Origin: Streptomyces sp. MA5143a | Lineage (GTDB): Bacteria > Actinomycetota > Actinomycetes > Streptomycetales > Streptomycetaceae | Assembly (NCBI RefSeq): GCF_900290235.1 | Contig: NZ_OLMK01000021.1 | Coordinates: 79,551 to 143,550, forward strand | Direction: 5' to 3' | DNA: 64,000 nucleotides | Shown: in pieces, positions 41,350 through 50,429 of the stretch | Layout: each line of letters begins with the position of its first letter | Numbering within the stretch: the stretch's first letter is position 1 | The notes under the pieces: model-generated | The model's database searches: none | What the model was told of the DNA's origin: nothing | The model's input: only the letters and a program-made list of their open reading frames with translations | Made by a program: the position numbers and the translations under genes

Positions 41350-41409
41350 GCTACTTTTGGGGAGAAATCGCACGGAGTTCAGACGTCGCGCGGATGCGAA
41401 TGATGGGGG

Positions 41410-43134
41410 ATGTCCGTGTCCGAAGAACCGGGCAGTGAACGTGTGATCGCGGGCCGCTACCGCCTGCTGACCCCGCTCGGCCAGGGCGGCATGGGAACGG
41501 TGTGGCGGGCCCGCGACGAGGTGCTGCACCGTGAGGTCGCGGTCAAGGAGGTGCGGGCCCCGGCCGGTATCCCGACGTCCGACGTCGAGCGGATGTACGC
41601 CCGGCTGGAGCGGGAGGCCTGGGCGGCCGCGCGGGTCGCCAACCGCAATGTCGTCACGGTGTACGACGTGGCCTTGGAGGACGGCCGCCCCTGGATCGTG
41701 ATGGAGCTGGTGCGCGGCCTGTCGCTCGCCGATCTCCTGGACGCCGAGGGCCCGCTCACCCCGCAGCGCACCGCGCAGATCGGCGCCGGGGTGCTGGCCG
41801 CGCTGCGCGCCGCGCACGAGGCGGGGGTCCTGCACCGGGACGTGAAGCCGGCCAACGTGCTGATGTCCAACGACGGCCGTGTGGTCCTCACCGACTTCGG
41901 CATCGCCACGGTGGAGGGCAGCTCCGCGCTGACGATGACCGGCGAGGTGATCGGCTCGCCCGAGTTCCTCGCCCCCGAGCGGGCGCTCGGCCGGACGCCG
42001 GGACCCGAGTCGGATCTCTGGTCGCTGGGTGTGCTGCTGTACGCCGCGGTCGAGGGCAACTCCCCCTTCCGGCAGGACACCCCGCTGAGCACGCTGCGCG
42101 CGGTCGTCGACGAGGAGTTGCCGCCGCCGCGCCGGGCGGGTCCGCTGGCCCCGGTGATCGAGGGACTGCTGCGCAAGGACCCGGCGGAGCGGGTCCCGGC
42201 CGAACAGGCCGAACGGGACCTGCGGATCATCGGCGCCGGGGGCACCCCTTCCGGGACCGACACGGCCGGAGCGGCCCCGTACGTCCCGACGGTGACCACG
42301 TCCCCGGCCGGGGGCGGGCCGACCCGTCGGGACACGGCGGGGTACGGGGCCCCGACGCCGTCGTACGCGGGCCCGGCCGTGGCGACGGGCCCCTCGGCGG
42401 TGCCCGCCGGTGCGCAGGGGCGCGACCGGCGTGCCCTCGTCTTCCTGATCACGGGTATCGCGGCGCTCGCCCTCGCCGTCGCGGGGCTGACGTACGCCTG
42501 GGTCAACCGGGACGACGGCGGGGCCGACGGCAACACCACCAACGGCGCGGGCACCACGGGCGGCGGCGACGGGCGGACGAGCGGCGGCGGTACGTCCGAC
42601 GAGCCGAGCGACGAGCCCACCACCGAGGACGACGGGCCCTCCGACACCCCGGACGACGGTCCGACGACCAGCAAGCCGCCGGCCCAGTCCGTGAAGGTGG
42701 TGGTCGCGGGCGAGGCCACCCGCTACTCGGGGGCGTGTCCGCCGTCCGAGGGCGACGCCCCGCGCTTCACGGCGACGTTCACCGTGGGCCGGGTGCCCGT
42801 GGAGGTCGAGTACCGCTGGGTGACCGCGAGCAGCAAGGCACCGGACACCGAGTGGAAGACGCTGTCGTTCCCGGAGGGCGGCGGGAAGAGCCGGCAGGAC
42901 CGGATCGTCGTCACGACGTACGCGCCGGACACGACCTACGAGGACGAGATCACCGTCGAGGTGCGTGGGCCGGTGCGGACGAAGTCCAACTCCGTCGCGT
43001 TCTCCGTGACGTGCGAGGAGGAGCCCCCGACCACGGGCGGCACCCCCTCGGACTCGGGGGACCCCGGCGGCTCCGACGACGAGGCCGGGGCCGGGGCCGG
43101 GGCCTACGACCGCGCGGTGGAGCCGCGGGCGTAG
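41410..43134 (+). CDS. receptor-type Ser/Thr protein kinase
   Basis: A 574-residue Hanks-type kinase. The catalytic domain occupies roughly residues 15-280: glycine loop LGQGGMGTVW, Lys46 in AVKEV, catalytic Asp144 in HRDVKPANV, DFGIAT and APERALG. After a Gly/Pro-rich linker, one membrane helix (LVFLITGIAALALAVAGLTYAWV) leads to an extracytoplasmic domain with a Ser/Thr/Asp-rich stalk and a compact region containing two cysteines (ACPPSE, SVTCEEE), unlike PASTA repeats. The stalk ends with an Asp/Ser/Gly-rich tail. A hairpin follows the stop codon. The signal sensed is unknown. Confidence 0.93.
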   Translation: MSVSEEPGSERVIAGRYRLLTPLGQGGMGTVWRARDEVLHREVAVKEVRAPAGIPTSDVERMYARLEREAWAAARVANRNVVTVYDVALEDGRPWIVMELVRGLSLADLLDAEGPLTPQRTAQIGAGVLAALRAAHEAGVLHRDVKPANVLMSNDGRVVLTDFGIATVEGSSALTMTGEVIGSPEFLAPERALGRTPGPESDLWSLGVLLYAAVEGNSPFRQDTPLSTLRAVVDEELPPPRRAGPLAPVIEGLLRKDPAERVPAEQAERDLRIIGAGGTPSGTDTAGAAPYVPTVTTSPAGGGPTRRDTAGYGAPTPSYAGPAVATGPSAVPAGAQGRDRRALVFLITGIAALALAVAGLTYAWVNRDDGGADGNTTNGAGTTGGGDGRTSGGGTSDEPSDEPTTEDDGPSDTPDDGPTTSKPPAQSVKVVVAGEATRYSGACPPSEGDAPRFTATFTVGRVPVEVEYRWVTASSKAPDTEWKTLSFPEGGGKSRQDRIVVTTYAPDTTYEDEITVEVRGPVRTKSNSVAFSVTCEEEPPTTGGTPSDSGDPGGSDDEAGAGAGAYDRAVEPRA

Positions 43135-43175
43135 GCCGATCGTTCGGACCACGCCCGAGCGCCTGGAACGGGGTT

Positions 43176-43214
43176 GACCGGGCCGGCCCCGGGGAGCGGG
43201 GAGCCGGCCCGGTC
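43176..43214. terminator. bidirectional terminator between kinase and lipase genes
   Basis: GACCGGGCCGGC and GCCGGCCCGGTC pair perfectly (12 bp) around a 15-nt loop, between convergent genes. Confidence 0.7.
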
Positions 43215-43287
43215 GACGTGCTCAGGGCGTGCTCAGGGCGTGTTCGGGCGGGTGTTCAGGTCGTGCTCGTGAGGGCCGTGACCGGGG

Positions 43288-44094
43288 TCAGGCCGCGTTC
43301 CTGAACACCGGCAGGTAGCCGCCCGACTGCCCCGCGGCCTTCGGGTGGTACGAGTCACCGATGTTCAGCAGGTTGAGGCTGTTCAACCAAGGGTCGCCGG
43401 AACACAGTTCGTGCCCGGTGAAGGCGGAGCGGACGTCGCCGAAGGTGAATCCGTGGTCGGCGGCGCGCTTGGCGATCGCGGTGTTCAGATAGTCGGCCGC
43501 GTTGTTGATGGCGGACCGCTTCGTCTGGGACAGCCCGGGGCAGGTGCCGCCCAGCTGGTAGAAGCGGGGGTAGCCGAGCACCACCACGTGGGCGGCCGGT
43601 GCCTTCGCGCGCACGGCCGAGTACACCTTGTCGAGCTGGCCGGGCAGCGTCGAGTCGACGTACGCCTTGGCCGTGTTGATCCGGGAGACGCAGGAGCTGT
43701 CGGACTGGAGCACGCACGTGGTCATCACGTCGGCGAACCCGGCGTCGTTGCCGCCGACGGAGAGGGACACGAGCCCGGTTCCGGCGCCCAGCGGGCCGAG
43801 CTGACTCGCCAGAACATCACCCGTTCGGGCGCCGGAGCAGGCCGTGAAGTCGAAGGAGGAGGGGGAGTTGGCGGCCGCCCAGAGGTACGGGTAGGCCTTC
43901 GTGCTGCGCTTGCAGTCGCCGCTGGAGGAGAGGTAGCTCCCGGCGCCGACACCGGAGGAGTAGGAGTCGCCGAGGGCCACGTAGCCGGTGGCGGCGGCCT
44001 CTTCGGACGCCTGCGCCGCCGCGGTCCCGGTCAGGGTGGCGGCGACGGCGAAGAGGAGTGAGGTCGTGAATACCGCAAATCGGGAACGTCTCAT
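43288..44094 (-). CDS. secreted GDSL/SGNH lipase
   Basis: A 268-residue secreted esterase. A signal peptide (RRSRFAVFTTSLLFAVAATLTGTAAAQA) precedes the SGNH fold: Ser44 in ALGDSYSSG, the block II glycine region, Asn in LSVGGNDAG, and Asp247/His250 in GDSYHPKAAG. Six cysteines are consistent with three disulfides, as in the Streptomyces GDSL lipases. It hydrolyses fatty-acid esters or phospholipids outside the cell. From memory it corresponds to the S. coelicolor SCO1725 enzyme. It is divergent from a secreted protease gene across 313 bp. Confidence 0.94.
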   Translation of the reverse strand: MRRSRFAVFTTSLLFAVAATLTGTAAAQASEEAAATGYVALGDSYSSGVGAGSYLSSSGDCKRSTKAYPYLWAAANSPSSFDFTACSGARTGDVLASQLGPLGAGTGLVSLSVGGNDAGFADVMTTCVLQSDSSCVSRINTAKAYVDSTLPGQLDKVYSAVRAKAPAAHVVVLGYPRFYQLGGTCPGLSQTKRSAINNAADYLNTAIAKRAADHGFTFGDVRSAFTGHELCSGDPWLNSLNLLNIGDSYHPKAAGQSGGYLPVFRNAA

Positions 44095-44407
44095 GGAACC
44101 TCCCTTTAGCAGGATCTCTGTGTCAACCGTCGTAGCAACTACGCGTGTTGATCGGAAGTGTCCATGTCAAGACTTTCGGGTCCCTATCGCCCCGAAGACA
44201 CCTCGTTCAACTTCCGTTCGATTGCGTACATGTGACGTACGCATGACAAGACCTCAGCGCCCTTGTGCCGCGCTTGCGCCTCCCCCACGCTGCTGGGAGC
44301 CGGGAGCGGAACGCGACGCTCCCGGTCGTGAGTGCGATCCCGCACGCCCCCCACAGACGCACGCCCCCCATCTGGCGTGCGCCGCCCATGAGGAGGACTC
44401 CCTCGTA
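44095..44407. other. divergent lipase/protease promoter region
   Basis: No gene is seen in these 313 bases. TGCGTAC and GTACGCA form a symmetrical site 7 bp apart at 44223-44243, and CCGGGAGCG/CGCTCCCGG form a 9-bp hairpin at 44300-44325, about 80 bp before the protease start and probably in its leader. Confidence 0.55.
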
Positions 44408-45613
44408 ATGGCACACCTGCGTAGCAAGAGGATCCGTGTCACCGCCGTCACCACCCTGGCGACGGCCGCCCTGCTCGTCGGCCCGACCGCACTGCCCGCC
44501 CAGGCCGCCCCCGCCGAGGGCACGGTGCTCGCGGCGGGCTCCCCCACGGCCATCAAGGACAGCTACCTCGTCACCCTCAGGAAGAGCACCGGCCTCAAGG
44601 CCGCCTCCAGCAAGGGCAGGAGCCTCATCGCGGAGTACGGCGGCACGGTCGAGCGGACCTACCGGTCCGCGCTCAACGGCTGGTCGGCGGAGCTCTCGGC
44701 GGCCGAGGCGAGGAGACTGGCCGCCGACCCGGCGGTCGCCTCGGTCGAGCAGAACCAGATCCTCACCGCCGACGCCACCCAGAGCAACGCCCCCTGGGGC
44801 CTGGACCGCTCCGACCAGGCGTCCCTTCCGCTCTCCGGCACGTACACCTACCCGGACTCCGCGGGCGGCGGCGTGACGGCGTACGTCATCGACACCGGCG
44901 TCCGCATCACGCACTCCCAGCTCGGCGGCCGGGCCACCAACGGCTACGACGCCGTCGACGGCGACAACGTGGCGCAGGACGGCAACGGGCACGGCACCCA
45001 TGTGGCGACCACCATCGCGGGCTCCACCTACGGCATCGCCAAGCAGGCGAAGATCGTGGCGGTGCGGGTGCTGAACAACTCCGGTTCGGGCACCACGGCC
45101 GGCGTCGTCGCGGGCATCGACTGGGTGACTGCGAACCACAGCGGCCCCTCGGTCGCCAACATGTCGCTCGGCGGCGGCGCGTCCGCGGCCCTCGACACGG
45201 CCGTCCGCAACTCCATAGCCAGCGGAGTGACCTACGCCGTCGCGGCCGGCAACAGCAGCGCCAACGCCTCCTCGTACTCCCCCGCCCGGGTCACCGAGGC
45301 GATCACGGTCGGCGCGACCACCAGCACCGACGCCCGGGCCAGCTACTCGAACTACGGCTCTGTCCTGGACATCTTCGCCCCCGGTTCGTCGATCACGGCC
45401 GGCTGGTACACCAGCGACACCGCCACCAACACCATCTCGGGCACCTCGATGGCCACCCCCCATGTCGCGGGCGCCGCCGCGGTCTACCTGGCCGGCCACC
45501 CCTCGGCCACCCCGGCCCAGGTCGCCACGGCACTGACCGGCGGGGCCGTCACGGGCAAGGTGACCAGCCCGGGCACCGGCTCCCCGAACCGCCTGCTCCA
45601 GATCGTCCCGTGA
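44408..45613 (+). CDS. secreted S8 subtilisin-like serine protease
   Basis: A 401-residue preproprotease. The ATG follows GAGGAGGAC; the upstream open frame is not coding. A signal peptide ends near AQA, then an inhibitor I9 prodomain (DSYLVTLRKSTGLKAASSKGRSLIAEYGG ... VEQNQIL) precedes the catalytic domain. The triad is Asp162 (YVIDTGVR), His195 (GNGHGTHVA) and Ser347 (SGTSMATPH), with the oxyanion Asn in AAGNSSAN. It ends just after the fold, with no extra domain. Extracellular protein degradation is the likely role. An 11-bp hairpin lies downstream. Confidence 0.95.
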   Translation: MAHLRSKRIRVTAVTTLATAALLVGPTALPAQAAPAEGTVLAAGSPTAIKDSYLVTLRKSTGLKAASSKGRSLIAEYGGTVERTYRSALNGWSAELSAAEARRLAADPAVASVEQNQILTADATQSNAPWGLDRSDQASLPLSGTYTYPDSAGGGVTAYVIDTGVRITHSQLGGRATNGYDAVDGDNVAQDGNGHGTHVATTIAGSTYGIAKQAKIVAVRVLNNSGSGTTAGVVAGIDWVTANHSGPSVANMSLGGGASAALDTAVRNSIASGVTYAVAAGNSSANASSYSPARVTEAITVGATTSTDARASYSNYGSVLDIFAPGSSITAGWYTSDTATNTISGTSMATPHVAGAAAVYLAGHPSATPAQVATALTGGAVTGKVTSPGTGSPNRLLQIVP

Positions 45614-45726
45614 CACCGGCCGGCCCGTCCCCGGTCTCCCGAGGCCCCCTGAGTCCCTGAGCCCCTAAGGTCTCCAGATTTCTCCCGAGGTCTCCCGGCA
45701 CGGGACGGTCCGTCCGCACACGAGTT

Positions 45727-45753
45727 CCCCGGAGGCGCCCGCCGCCTCCGGGG
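45727..45753 (+). terminator. terminator of the protease gene
   Basis: CCCCGGAGGCG and CGCCTCCGGGG form a perfect 11-bp stem with a 5-nt loop, 114 bp after the protease stop. Confidence 0.65.
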
Positions 45754-45908
45754 AGTCCTCGTCCCCGGGCCCGGAGATCCCCCCGCCGTCGCTTCTCCGC
45801 CGACCTCCCGCGCGAGCGCTTGCCGTCGGGTTACGCATCTTGACGGTCCCGCGCCCGCTGAGCGACATTGAAGCCCGGCATCCGGCGCTTCGGGGGGCAA
45901 AGTCGCCC

Positions 45909-46298
45909 ATGCAGACCTTGAGTACCAAGCCATCCCTGTCCGACAGCGGCGGGCCACTGCTCGCGGGCGTGGCCGCGGCCGTGGCGGGGACCGGCGCGGT
46001 GCTCGCGTTCGCCGACGCGGACTCGGTCCTGCGCGGCCCGTTCACGCTGTTCTTCCTCCTCGTCGCGCCCGGAGCCGCCATCGGGGCCGCCCTGCGCGGA
46101 CTGGAACCCTTCGGCCGTGTCGTGGCGTCCGTCGCGGGCGCGATCGCGGTGAACCTCCTCGTCGCACAGGGCATGATCGCCACCCACTCCTGGTCGGTGA
46201 CCGGCGGGATCACGGCCGTGACCGCGATCAGCTCGCTCGTTCTCCTGCTGAGCCTGGTACGGCGCGTGCGCGGCCGTACGGAGAGAAGACGGACCTGA
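45909..46298 (+). CDS. small multi-pass membrane protein at the head of the polysaccharide cluster
   Basis: A 129-residue protein beginning MQTLSTKPSLSDSGG with three to four hydrophobic segments (LLAGVAAAVAGTGAVLAFA, FTLFFLLVAPGAAIGAAL, VVASVAGAIAVNLLVAQGM, GITAVTAISSLVLLLSLV) and a basic tail (RRVRGRTERRRT). No family recognised. The acetyltransferase gene begins three bases after its stop, so the two are coupled. A role in the cell-surface polysaccharide pathway is inferred from position only. Confidence 0.75.
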   Translation: MQTLSTKPSLSDSGGPLLAGVAAAVAGTGAVLAFADADSVLRGPFTLFFLLVAPGAAIGAALRGLEPFGRVVASVAGAIAVNLLVAQGMIATHSWSVTGGITAVTAISSLVLLLSLVRRVRGRTERRRT

Positions 46299-46301
46299 GA
46301 C

Positions 46302-47396
46302 GTGGACATCAGCGTGTACCGCCCAGGCGAACTGAGCGCCGCCGACCGGGCGGCCTGGACCGCCCTGCAGTCGAAGGCACACCTCCACGGCGCGCCCGAG
46401 CTGGCGAACCCGTTCCTGTCCCCCGAGTTCGCCCTCGCGGTCGGCCGGTGCCGGCGCGGGGTGCGGATCGCGGTCCTGCGCGAGGGCGGTGAACCCGCGG
46501 CGTTCTTCCCGTTCCAGAGAACCCCGGTCGGGGTGGGCCGGGCCGTCGGCCTGGGACTGTCCGACTGCCAGGGCGTCGTCCACCGCCCCGGATTCACCTG
46601 GGACGCCGAGGCGCTGCTGCGGGCCTGCGGGCTCGCCGTCTGGGAGTTCGACCACCTGGCGGAGGGTCAGACCCCGTTCGCGCACCACGTGACCGGGACC
46701 TTCCCGTCACCGGTCATGGACCTCGAACAGGGCTACGAGGCCTATCTGGGCCGGCTGCGGGCCGGCTCCCCGAAGTTCGTCCGCTCGACGCTCGCCAAGG
46801 AACGCAGACTCGGGCGCGCGGCGCGCGAGGTCCGCTATGTGCACGACGAGCGCGACCCCGAGGTCCTGCGCACCCTGATGGCCTGGAAGTCCGCCCAGTA
46901 CCGCAGGACCGGCCGCAGCGACCGGTTCGCGCACCCGTGGATCATCCGGCTCGTCCAGCAGCTGTTCCACACCCGCTCCGACTCCTTCGCCGGCCAGCTG
47001 TCCGTGCTGTACGCGGACGGCAAGCCGGTCGCGGCCCATTTCGGGCTCCGCTCCGAGCGGGTGCTCACCTGCTGGTTCCCCGCGTACGACCCGGCGTTCG
47101 CGAGGTTCTCGCCGGGGCTGCTGCTGCATCTGCACATGGCGGAGGAGGGCGCCGCGGACGGGATCGCGTACCTGGATCTCGGCCGGGGCCAGAAGCAGTA
47201 CAAGGACTCCCTGAAGACACGGGAGATCTCCGTGTCCGAGGGGTGGGCCACCCGGCGTCACCCCGTGGCGCTCGGGCACCGGGCCCGTCGCGCCCCCGTC
47301 CGGGCGCTGCGGAACGCCGTGCTGGCCCGGCCGGAGCTGTTCGCGTCGGCGGACAGAGCACTGAAACGGGTAGGCAAAATCCGATCAGGTCTGTAG
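46302..47396 (+). CDS. BcsL/CelD-family GNAT acetyltransferase
   Basis: A 364-residue protein with a GTG start. The core is an Acetyltransf_6 domain: EVLRTLMAWKSAQYRRTGRSDRFAHPWIIRLVQQLF, then LSVLYADGKPVAAHFGLRSERVLTCWFPAYDPAFARFSPGLLLHLHMAEEGAADG and YLDLGRGQKQYKDSLK. Relatives (CelD/BcsL) occur in cellulose and exopolysaccharide loci and are thought to acylate sugars or link residues. It is coupled to the membrane protein upstream and lies in front of two glycosyltransferase genes. Confidence 0.88.
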   Translation: MDISVYRPGELSAADRAAWTALQSKAHLHGAPELANPFLSPEFALAVGRCRRGVRIAVLREGGEPAAFFPFQRTPVGVGRAVGLGLSDCQGVVHRPGFTWDAEALLRACGLAVWEFDHLAEGQTPFAHHVTGTFPSPVMDLEQGYEAYLGRLRAGSPKFVRSTLAKERRLGRAAREVRYVHDERDPEVLRTLMAWKSAQYRRTGRSDRFAHPWIIRLVQQLFHTRSDSFAGQLSVLYADGKPVAAHFGLRSERVLTCWFPAYDPAFARFSPGLLLHLHMAEEGAADGIAYLDLGRGQKQYKDSLKTREISVSEGWATRRHPVALGHRARRAPVRALRNAVLARPELFASADRALKRVGKIRSGL

Positions 47397-47779
47397 GTAA
47401 CGGACACAACAACAAAAATGTGAGGCCTCGCAGTAGGCCTTGCCATACGGGCTCAATCATCAATACCGTCTTACATCCACCCGCATCGGTCCGTCGACAG
47501 TGGTCCCAAGGGGAGGGCTCGAGGGGCGTGACGGTCCCGGCGCGGGGCGCGGTAGGGGGGTGCCGTGCTCGGTGAGCGCATCTGTCGCCGAGTCGTGCCG
47601 CGCGACCGACTGCCCAGTCGCGACAGTCGGCCAGCTTTGCCAGCTCACCCTGTCATGCACCAAGGGGTCGATACGGAGATCGATTTCGCGTGCCGTGGGT
47701 GAGAACCCCCCTTTCGAACCGGACACATAGCCGGACCGCCCAGGGGCGGGCGGTCCACCGGACGAGAGGGACCAGACTC
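47397..47779. other. leader region before the glycosyltransferase operon
   Basis: No gene is convincing in these 383 bases. The first 80 bases are unusually A-rich for the genome and contain two AGGCCT palindromes 8 bp apart. CCGACTG and CAGTCGG form 7-bp arms near 47609-47633. The length and hairpins would suit a promoter with a structured leader, but no riboswitch class was recognised. Confidence 0.5.
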
Positions 47780-48625
47780 ATGAGCTCAGTTCTGCGCCCG
47801 GCGATATCCGATACCGACACGGCCGAGGAGCCCGACGGGACCATCACGGTCGCCTCGGGCACGTACCGGCCGGTCTCCACCCATCTGGCCATCGCTCCCC
47901 CGGTGAGCGTGGTGATCCCCGCCATGAACGAGGCGGAGAACCTCCCGTACGTCTTCAAGACACTGCCGGACTGGATCCACGAAGTGGTCCTCGTCGACGG
48001 CAACTCCACCGACAACACCGTCGAGGTGGCCCGCGAGGTGTGGCCCGGCGTCAAGGTCGTGCCGCAGCAGGGCAAGGGCAAGGGGGACGCCCTGATCACC
48101 GGGTTCGAGGCGTGCACCGGCGACATCATCGTGATGGTCGACGCGGACGGCTCGGCCGACGGCCACGAGATCCTGTCGTACGTCTCCGCCCTGGTCTCGG
48201 GCGCGGACTTCGCCAAGGGGTCGCGCTTCGCCAACGGCGGCGCCACCGACGACATGACGCTGATCCGCAAGTTCGGCAACTGGGCGCTGTGCACGGTCGT
48301 CAACCGCAAGTTCGGCGCCCGCTACACCGACCTCTGCTACGGCTACAACGCCTTCTGGCGCCACTGCCTGGACAAGATCGACCTCGACTGCACCGGGTTC
48401 GAGGTCGAGACCCTGATGAACATACGGGTCGTCAAGGCCGGTCTGCGGGTCCAGGAGATACCGAGCCACGAATACCTCCGCATCCACGGCGCGAGCAATC
48501 TGCGGGCCGTGCGCGACGGGCTGCGCGTGCTGCGGGTGATCCTCAAGGAGCGCTCCAACCGGCGTGCGCTGCGGCGCCGTTCGCACGCGACGATGCTTCT
48601 CTCCGGCCGAGGAGAGGTGTCTTGA
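47780..48625 (+). CDS. GT2 glycosyltransferase, polyprenyl-phosphate sugar synthase-like
   Basis: A 281-residue soluble GT-A enzyme. PPVSVVIPAMNEAENLPYVFKTLPDWIHEVVLVDGNSTDNTV gives the nucleotide-binding start, and IIVMVDADGSADG the metal-binding DxD region; IRKFGNWALCTVVNRKFGARYTDLCYGYNAFWR resembles dolichol-phosphate mannose synthases without their membrane helices. It probably primes or extends a lipid-linked sugar. GAGGGA precedes the ATG. The next gene starts at a TTG overlapping its stop codon. Confidence 0.92.
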   Translation: MSSVLRPAISDTDTAEEPDGTITVASGTYRPVSTHLAIAPPVSVVIPAMNEAENLPYVFKTLPDWIHEVVLVDGNSTDNTVEVAREVWPGVKVVPQQGKGKGDALITGFEACTGDIIVMVDADGSADGHEILSYVSALVSGADFAKGSRFANGGATDDMTLIRKFGNWALCTVVNRKFGARYTDLCYGYNAFWRHCLDKIDLDCTGFEVETLMNIRVVKAGLRVQEIPSHEYLRIHGASNLRAVRDGLRVLRVILKERSNRRALRRRSHATMLLSGRGEVS

Positions 48626-49635
48626 ACGGACCGGCCGTGTCGGTCGTGATCTGCGCGTACACCGAGGACCGCTGGGAGGACATCCTCGCGGCGGTCGCCT
48701 CGGTCCGCGCACAGTCCCGGCCGGCCCTGGAGACGCTCCTGGTGGTGGACCACAACCAGGCCCTGCTGGAGCGTCTGACCAGGGAGTACAAGGAACACCG
48801 GGAGAGCGGTGAGGTCCGGGTGCTCGCCAACGCGGGCCCCCGCGGCCTGTCCGCCGGCCGCAACACGGGCATCGCCGCCTCGTCCGGCGAGATCATCGCC
48901 TTCCTCGACGACGACGCCGTCGCCGAACGCGACTGGCTGCGCTGGTTCGCCGAGGGCTACGCCGACCCCCGCGTCATGGCCGTCGGCGGCCGTACGGTGC
49001 CCGTCTGGGCGTCCGGCCGCCGCCCGGCCTGGTTCCCCGAGGAGTTCGACTGGGTGGTGGGCTGCGCCTACAAGGGCCTGCCCGGCGGGGTCGCCCGGGT
49101 GCGCAACGTGCTCGGCGGCAACGCCTCGTTCCGCCGCACCGCCTTCGACGCGGCCGGGGGCTTCGCCACCGGGATCGGCCGCGACGGGGACAGGCACCCC
49201 CTCGGCTGCGAGGAGACGGAGCTGTGCATCCGGCTGACCCGCGCCAGGCCGGACGCGATCCTGCTCCTCGACGACCGGGCGGTGATCCACCACCGGGTGC
49301 CCGGCGCGCGCGAGCGCTTCGGGTACTTCCGGTCGCGCACCTACGCCGAGGGCCTGTCGAAGGCCCTGGTCGCGCGGAGCGTCGGCGCCGGCAAGGGCCT
49401 GGAGTCGGAGCGCCGCTACACCACACGCGTCCTGCCCGCCGGGGTGGCGCGCGGCCTGCGGGACGCGCTGCTCGGCCGCCGGGGCGGCGCGGGCCGCGCC
49501 GGTGCCATCGTCGCGGGGGTCACGGCGGCGGCCGGGGGGTACGTTGTGGGGAGCGTCCGGGCCCGCCGGGGGGACGTCACGTTCTCCGTCGGCGGGACCC
49601 CGGCCGGTGAGGGGGGCGAGGGGGGCTCGTCATGA
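48622..49635 (+). CDS. GT2 glycosyltransferase
   Basis: A 337-residue GT-A enzyme starting at a TTG that overlaps the previous TGA. VSVVICAYTEDRWEDILAAVASVRAQSRP starts the fold; IIAFLDDDAVAERDWLRWFAEGY holds the DDD metal site; GGNASFRRTAFDAAGGF and GCEETELCIRLTR give the acceptor region with the expected ED pair. A C-terminal hydrophobic stretch (GAIVAGVTAAAGGYVVGSV) may touch the membrane. It works with the other GT2 enzyme and the flippase to build a surface polysaccharide. It overlaps the deacetylase gene by four bases. Confidence 0.9.
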   Translation: MNGPAVSVVICAYTEDRWEDILAAVASVRAQSRPALETLLVVDHNQALLERLTREYKEHRESGEVRVLANAGPRGLSAGRNTGIAASSGEIIAFLDDDAVAERDWLRWFAEGYADPRVMAVGGRTVPVWASGRRPAWFPEEFDWVVGCAYKGLPGGVARVRNVLGGNASFRRTAFDAAGGFATGIGRDGDRHPLGCEETELCIRLTRARPDAILLLDDRAVIHHRVPGARERFGYFRSRTYAEGLSKALVARSVGAGKGLESERRYTTRVLPAGVARGLRDALLGRRGGAGRAGAIVAGVTAAAGGYVVGSVRARRGDVTFSVGGTPAGEGGEGGSS

Positions 49636-50429
49636 CGGAGGACGCCGTACCGGTCCTGATGTACCACGCGGTCGCCGCCGCTCCGGGCGACGCCACCCGT
49701 GCCCTGTCCGTGGCACCGGAGGCGTTCGCGGAGCAGATGGCGGTGATCGGGGACCTCGGTCTCACCCCGGTCGACACGGCCACCCTGGCGGCCGGCTGGC
49801 GTTCAGGTCGCCCGCTGCCCGCCAGGCCCGTGCTGATCACCTTCGACGACGGCTACGAGGGCGTGCACCGCCATGCCCTGCCCGTCCTCGCCAAGCACGG
49901 CTTCGCGGCCTCCCTGTTCGTCTCCACGGCCTGGATCAAGGGCCCGTACGACGACGGCGGCGCCCTCGACACCATGCTCGACTGGGACCAGGTCCGCGAA
50001 CTCGCCGGGCACGGCGTGGAGATCGGCGGACACAGCCACACCCATCCGCAGCTCGACATGCTCGACGAGGACCGGCTCCGGTTCGAGCTGCGGCGCTGCC
50101 TAAGGATCGTCGCCGACGAACTGGGCACCCCGCCCGTCTCGTTCGCCTACCCGTACGGCTACTCCAGCCGCCGGGTGCGGGTCGCAGTGCGGGAGACGGG
50201 GTTCGCGCAGGCGCTCGCCGTCGGCAACGCGCTCGCCCGGCGCCGGCAGGGCCCGTACGCGCTGCGGCGGGTCACCGTGCGGCGCTCCACCGGCGTCGAG
50301 GAGTTCGAGCGGCTGGTCCAGGGGCGCGCCGTCGCCCGCGGCTTCGCCCGGGACCGTGCCCTGACCAAGGGGTACGCCATGGTCCGAAGAGCACGACAGG
50401 TGGGAAAGGCCATCCGCTCCCGTGTCTGA
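49632..50429 (+). CDS. polysaccharide deacetylase (CE4), cytoplasmic or peripheral
   Basis: A 265-residue NodB-fold protein without a signal peptide. VPVLMYHAV and PVLITFDDGYEGVHRHALPVL supply the first motifs, and GVEIGGHSHTHPQLDMLDEDRLRFEL the metal histidines; SFAYPYGYSSRRVR completes the domain. It would remove acetyl groups from amino sugars of the growing polymer. Translation is coupled on both sides: ATGA with the glycosyltransferase and an 8-bp overlap with the flippase gene. Confidence 0.9.
   Translation: MTEDAVPVLMYHAVAAAPGDATRALSVAPEAFAEQMAVIGDLGLTPVDTATLAAGWRSGRPLPARPVLITFDDGYEGVHRHALPVLAKHGFAASLFVSTAWIKGPYDDGGALDTMLDWDQVRELAGHGVEIGGHSHTHPQLDMLDEDRLRFELRRCLRIVADELGTPPVSFAYPYGYSSRRVRVAVRETGFAQALAVGNALARRRQGPYALRRVTVRRSTGVEEFERLVQGRAVARGFARDRALTKGYAMVRRARQVGKAIRSRV

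Noticed and set aside
39352..43152. A 1266-codon frame on the minus strand across the TPR end, NicO and kinase genes
   Set aside because: It is an antisense shadow with low-complexity composition; the plus-strand genes have full catalytic or family motifs.
47397..47779. A riboswitch in the long leader before the glycosyltransferase operon
   Set aside because: Hairpins are present but no conserved riboswitch core (such as ydaO or cobalamin box) could be recognised by eye.
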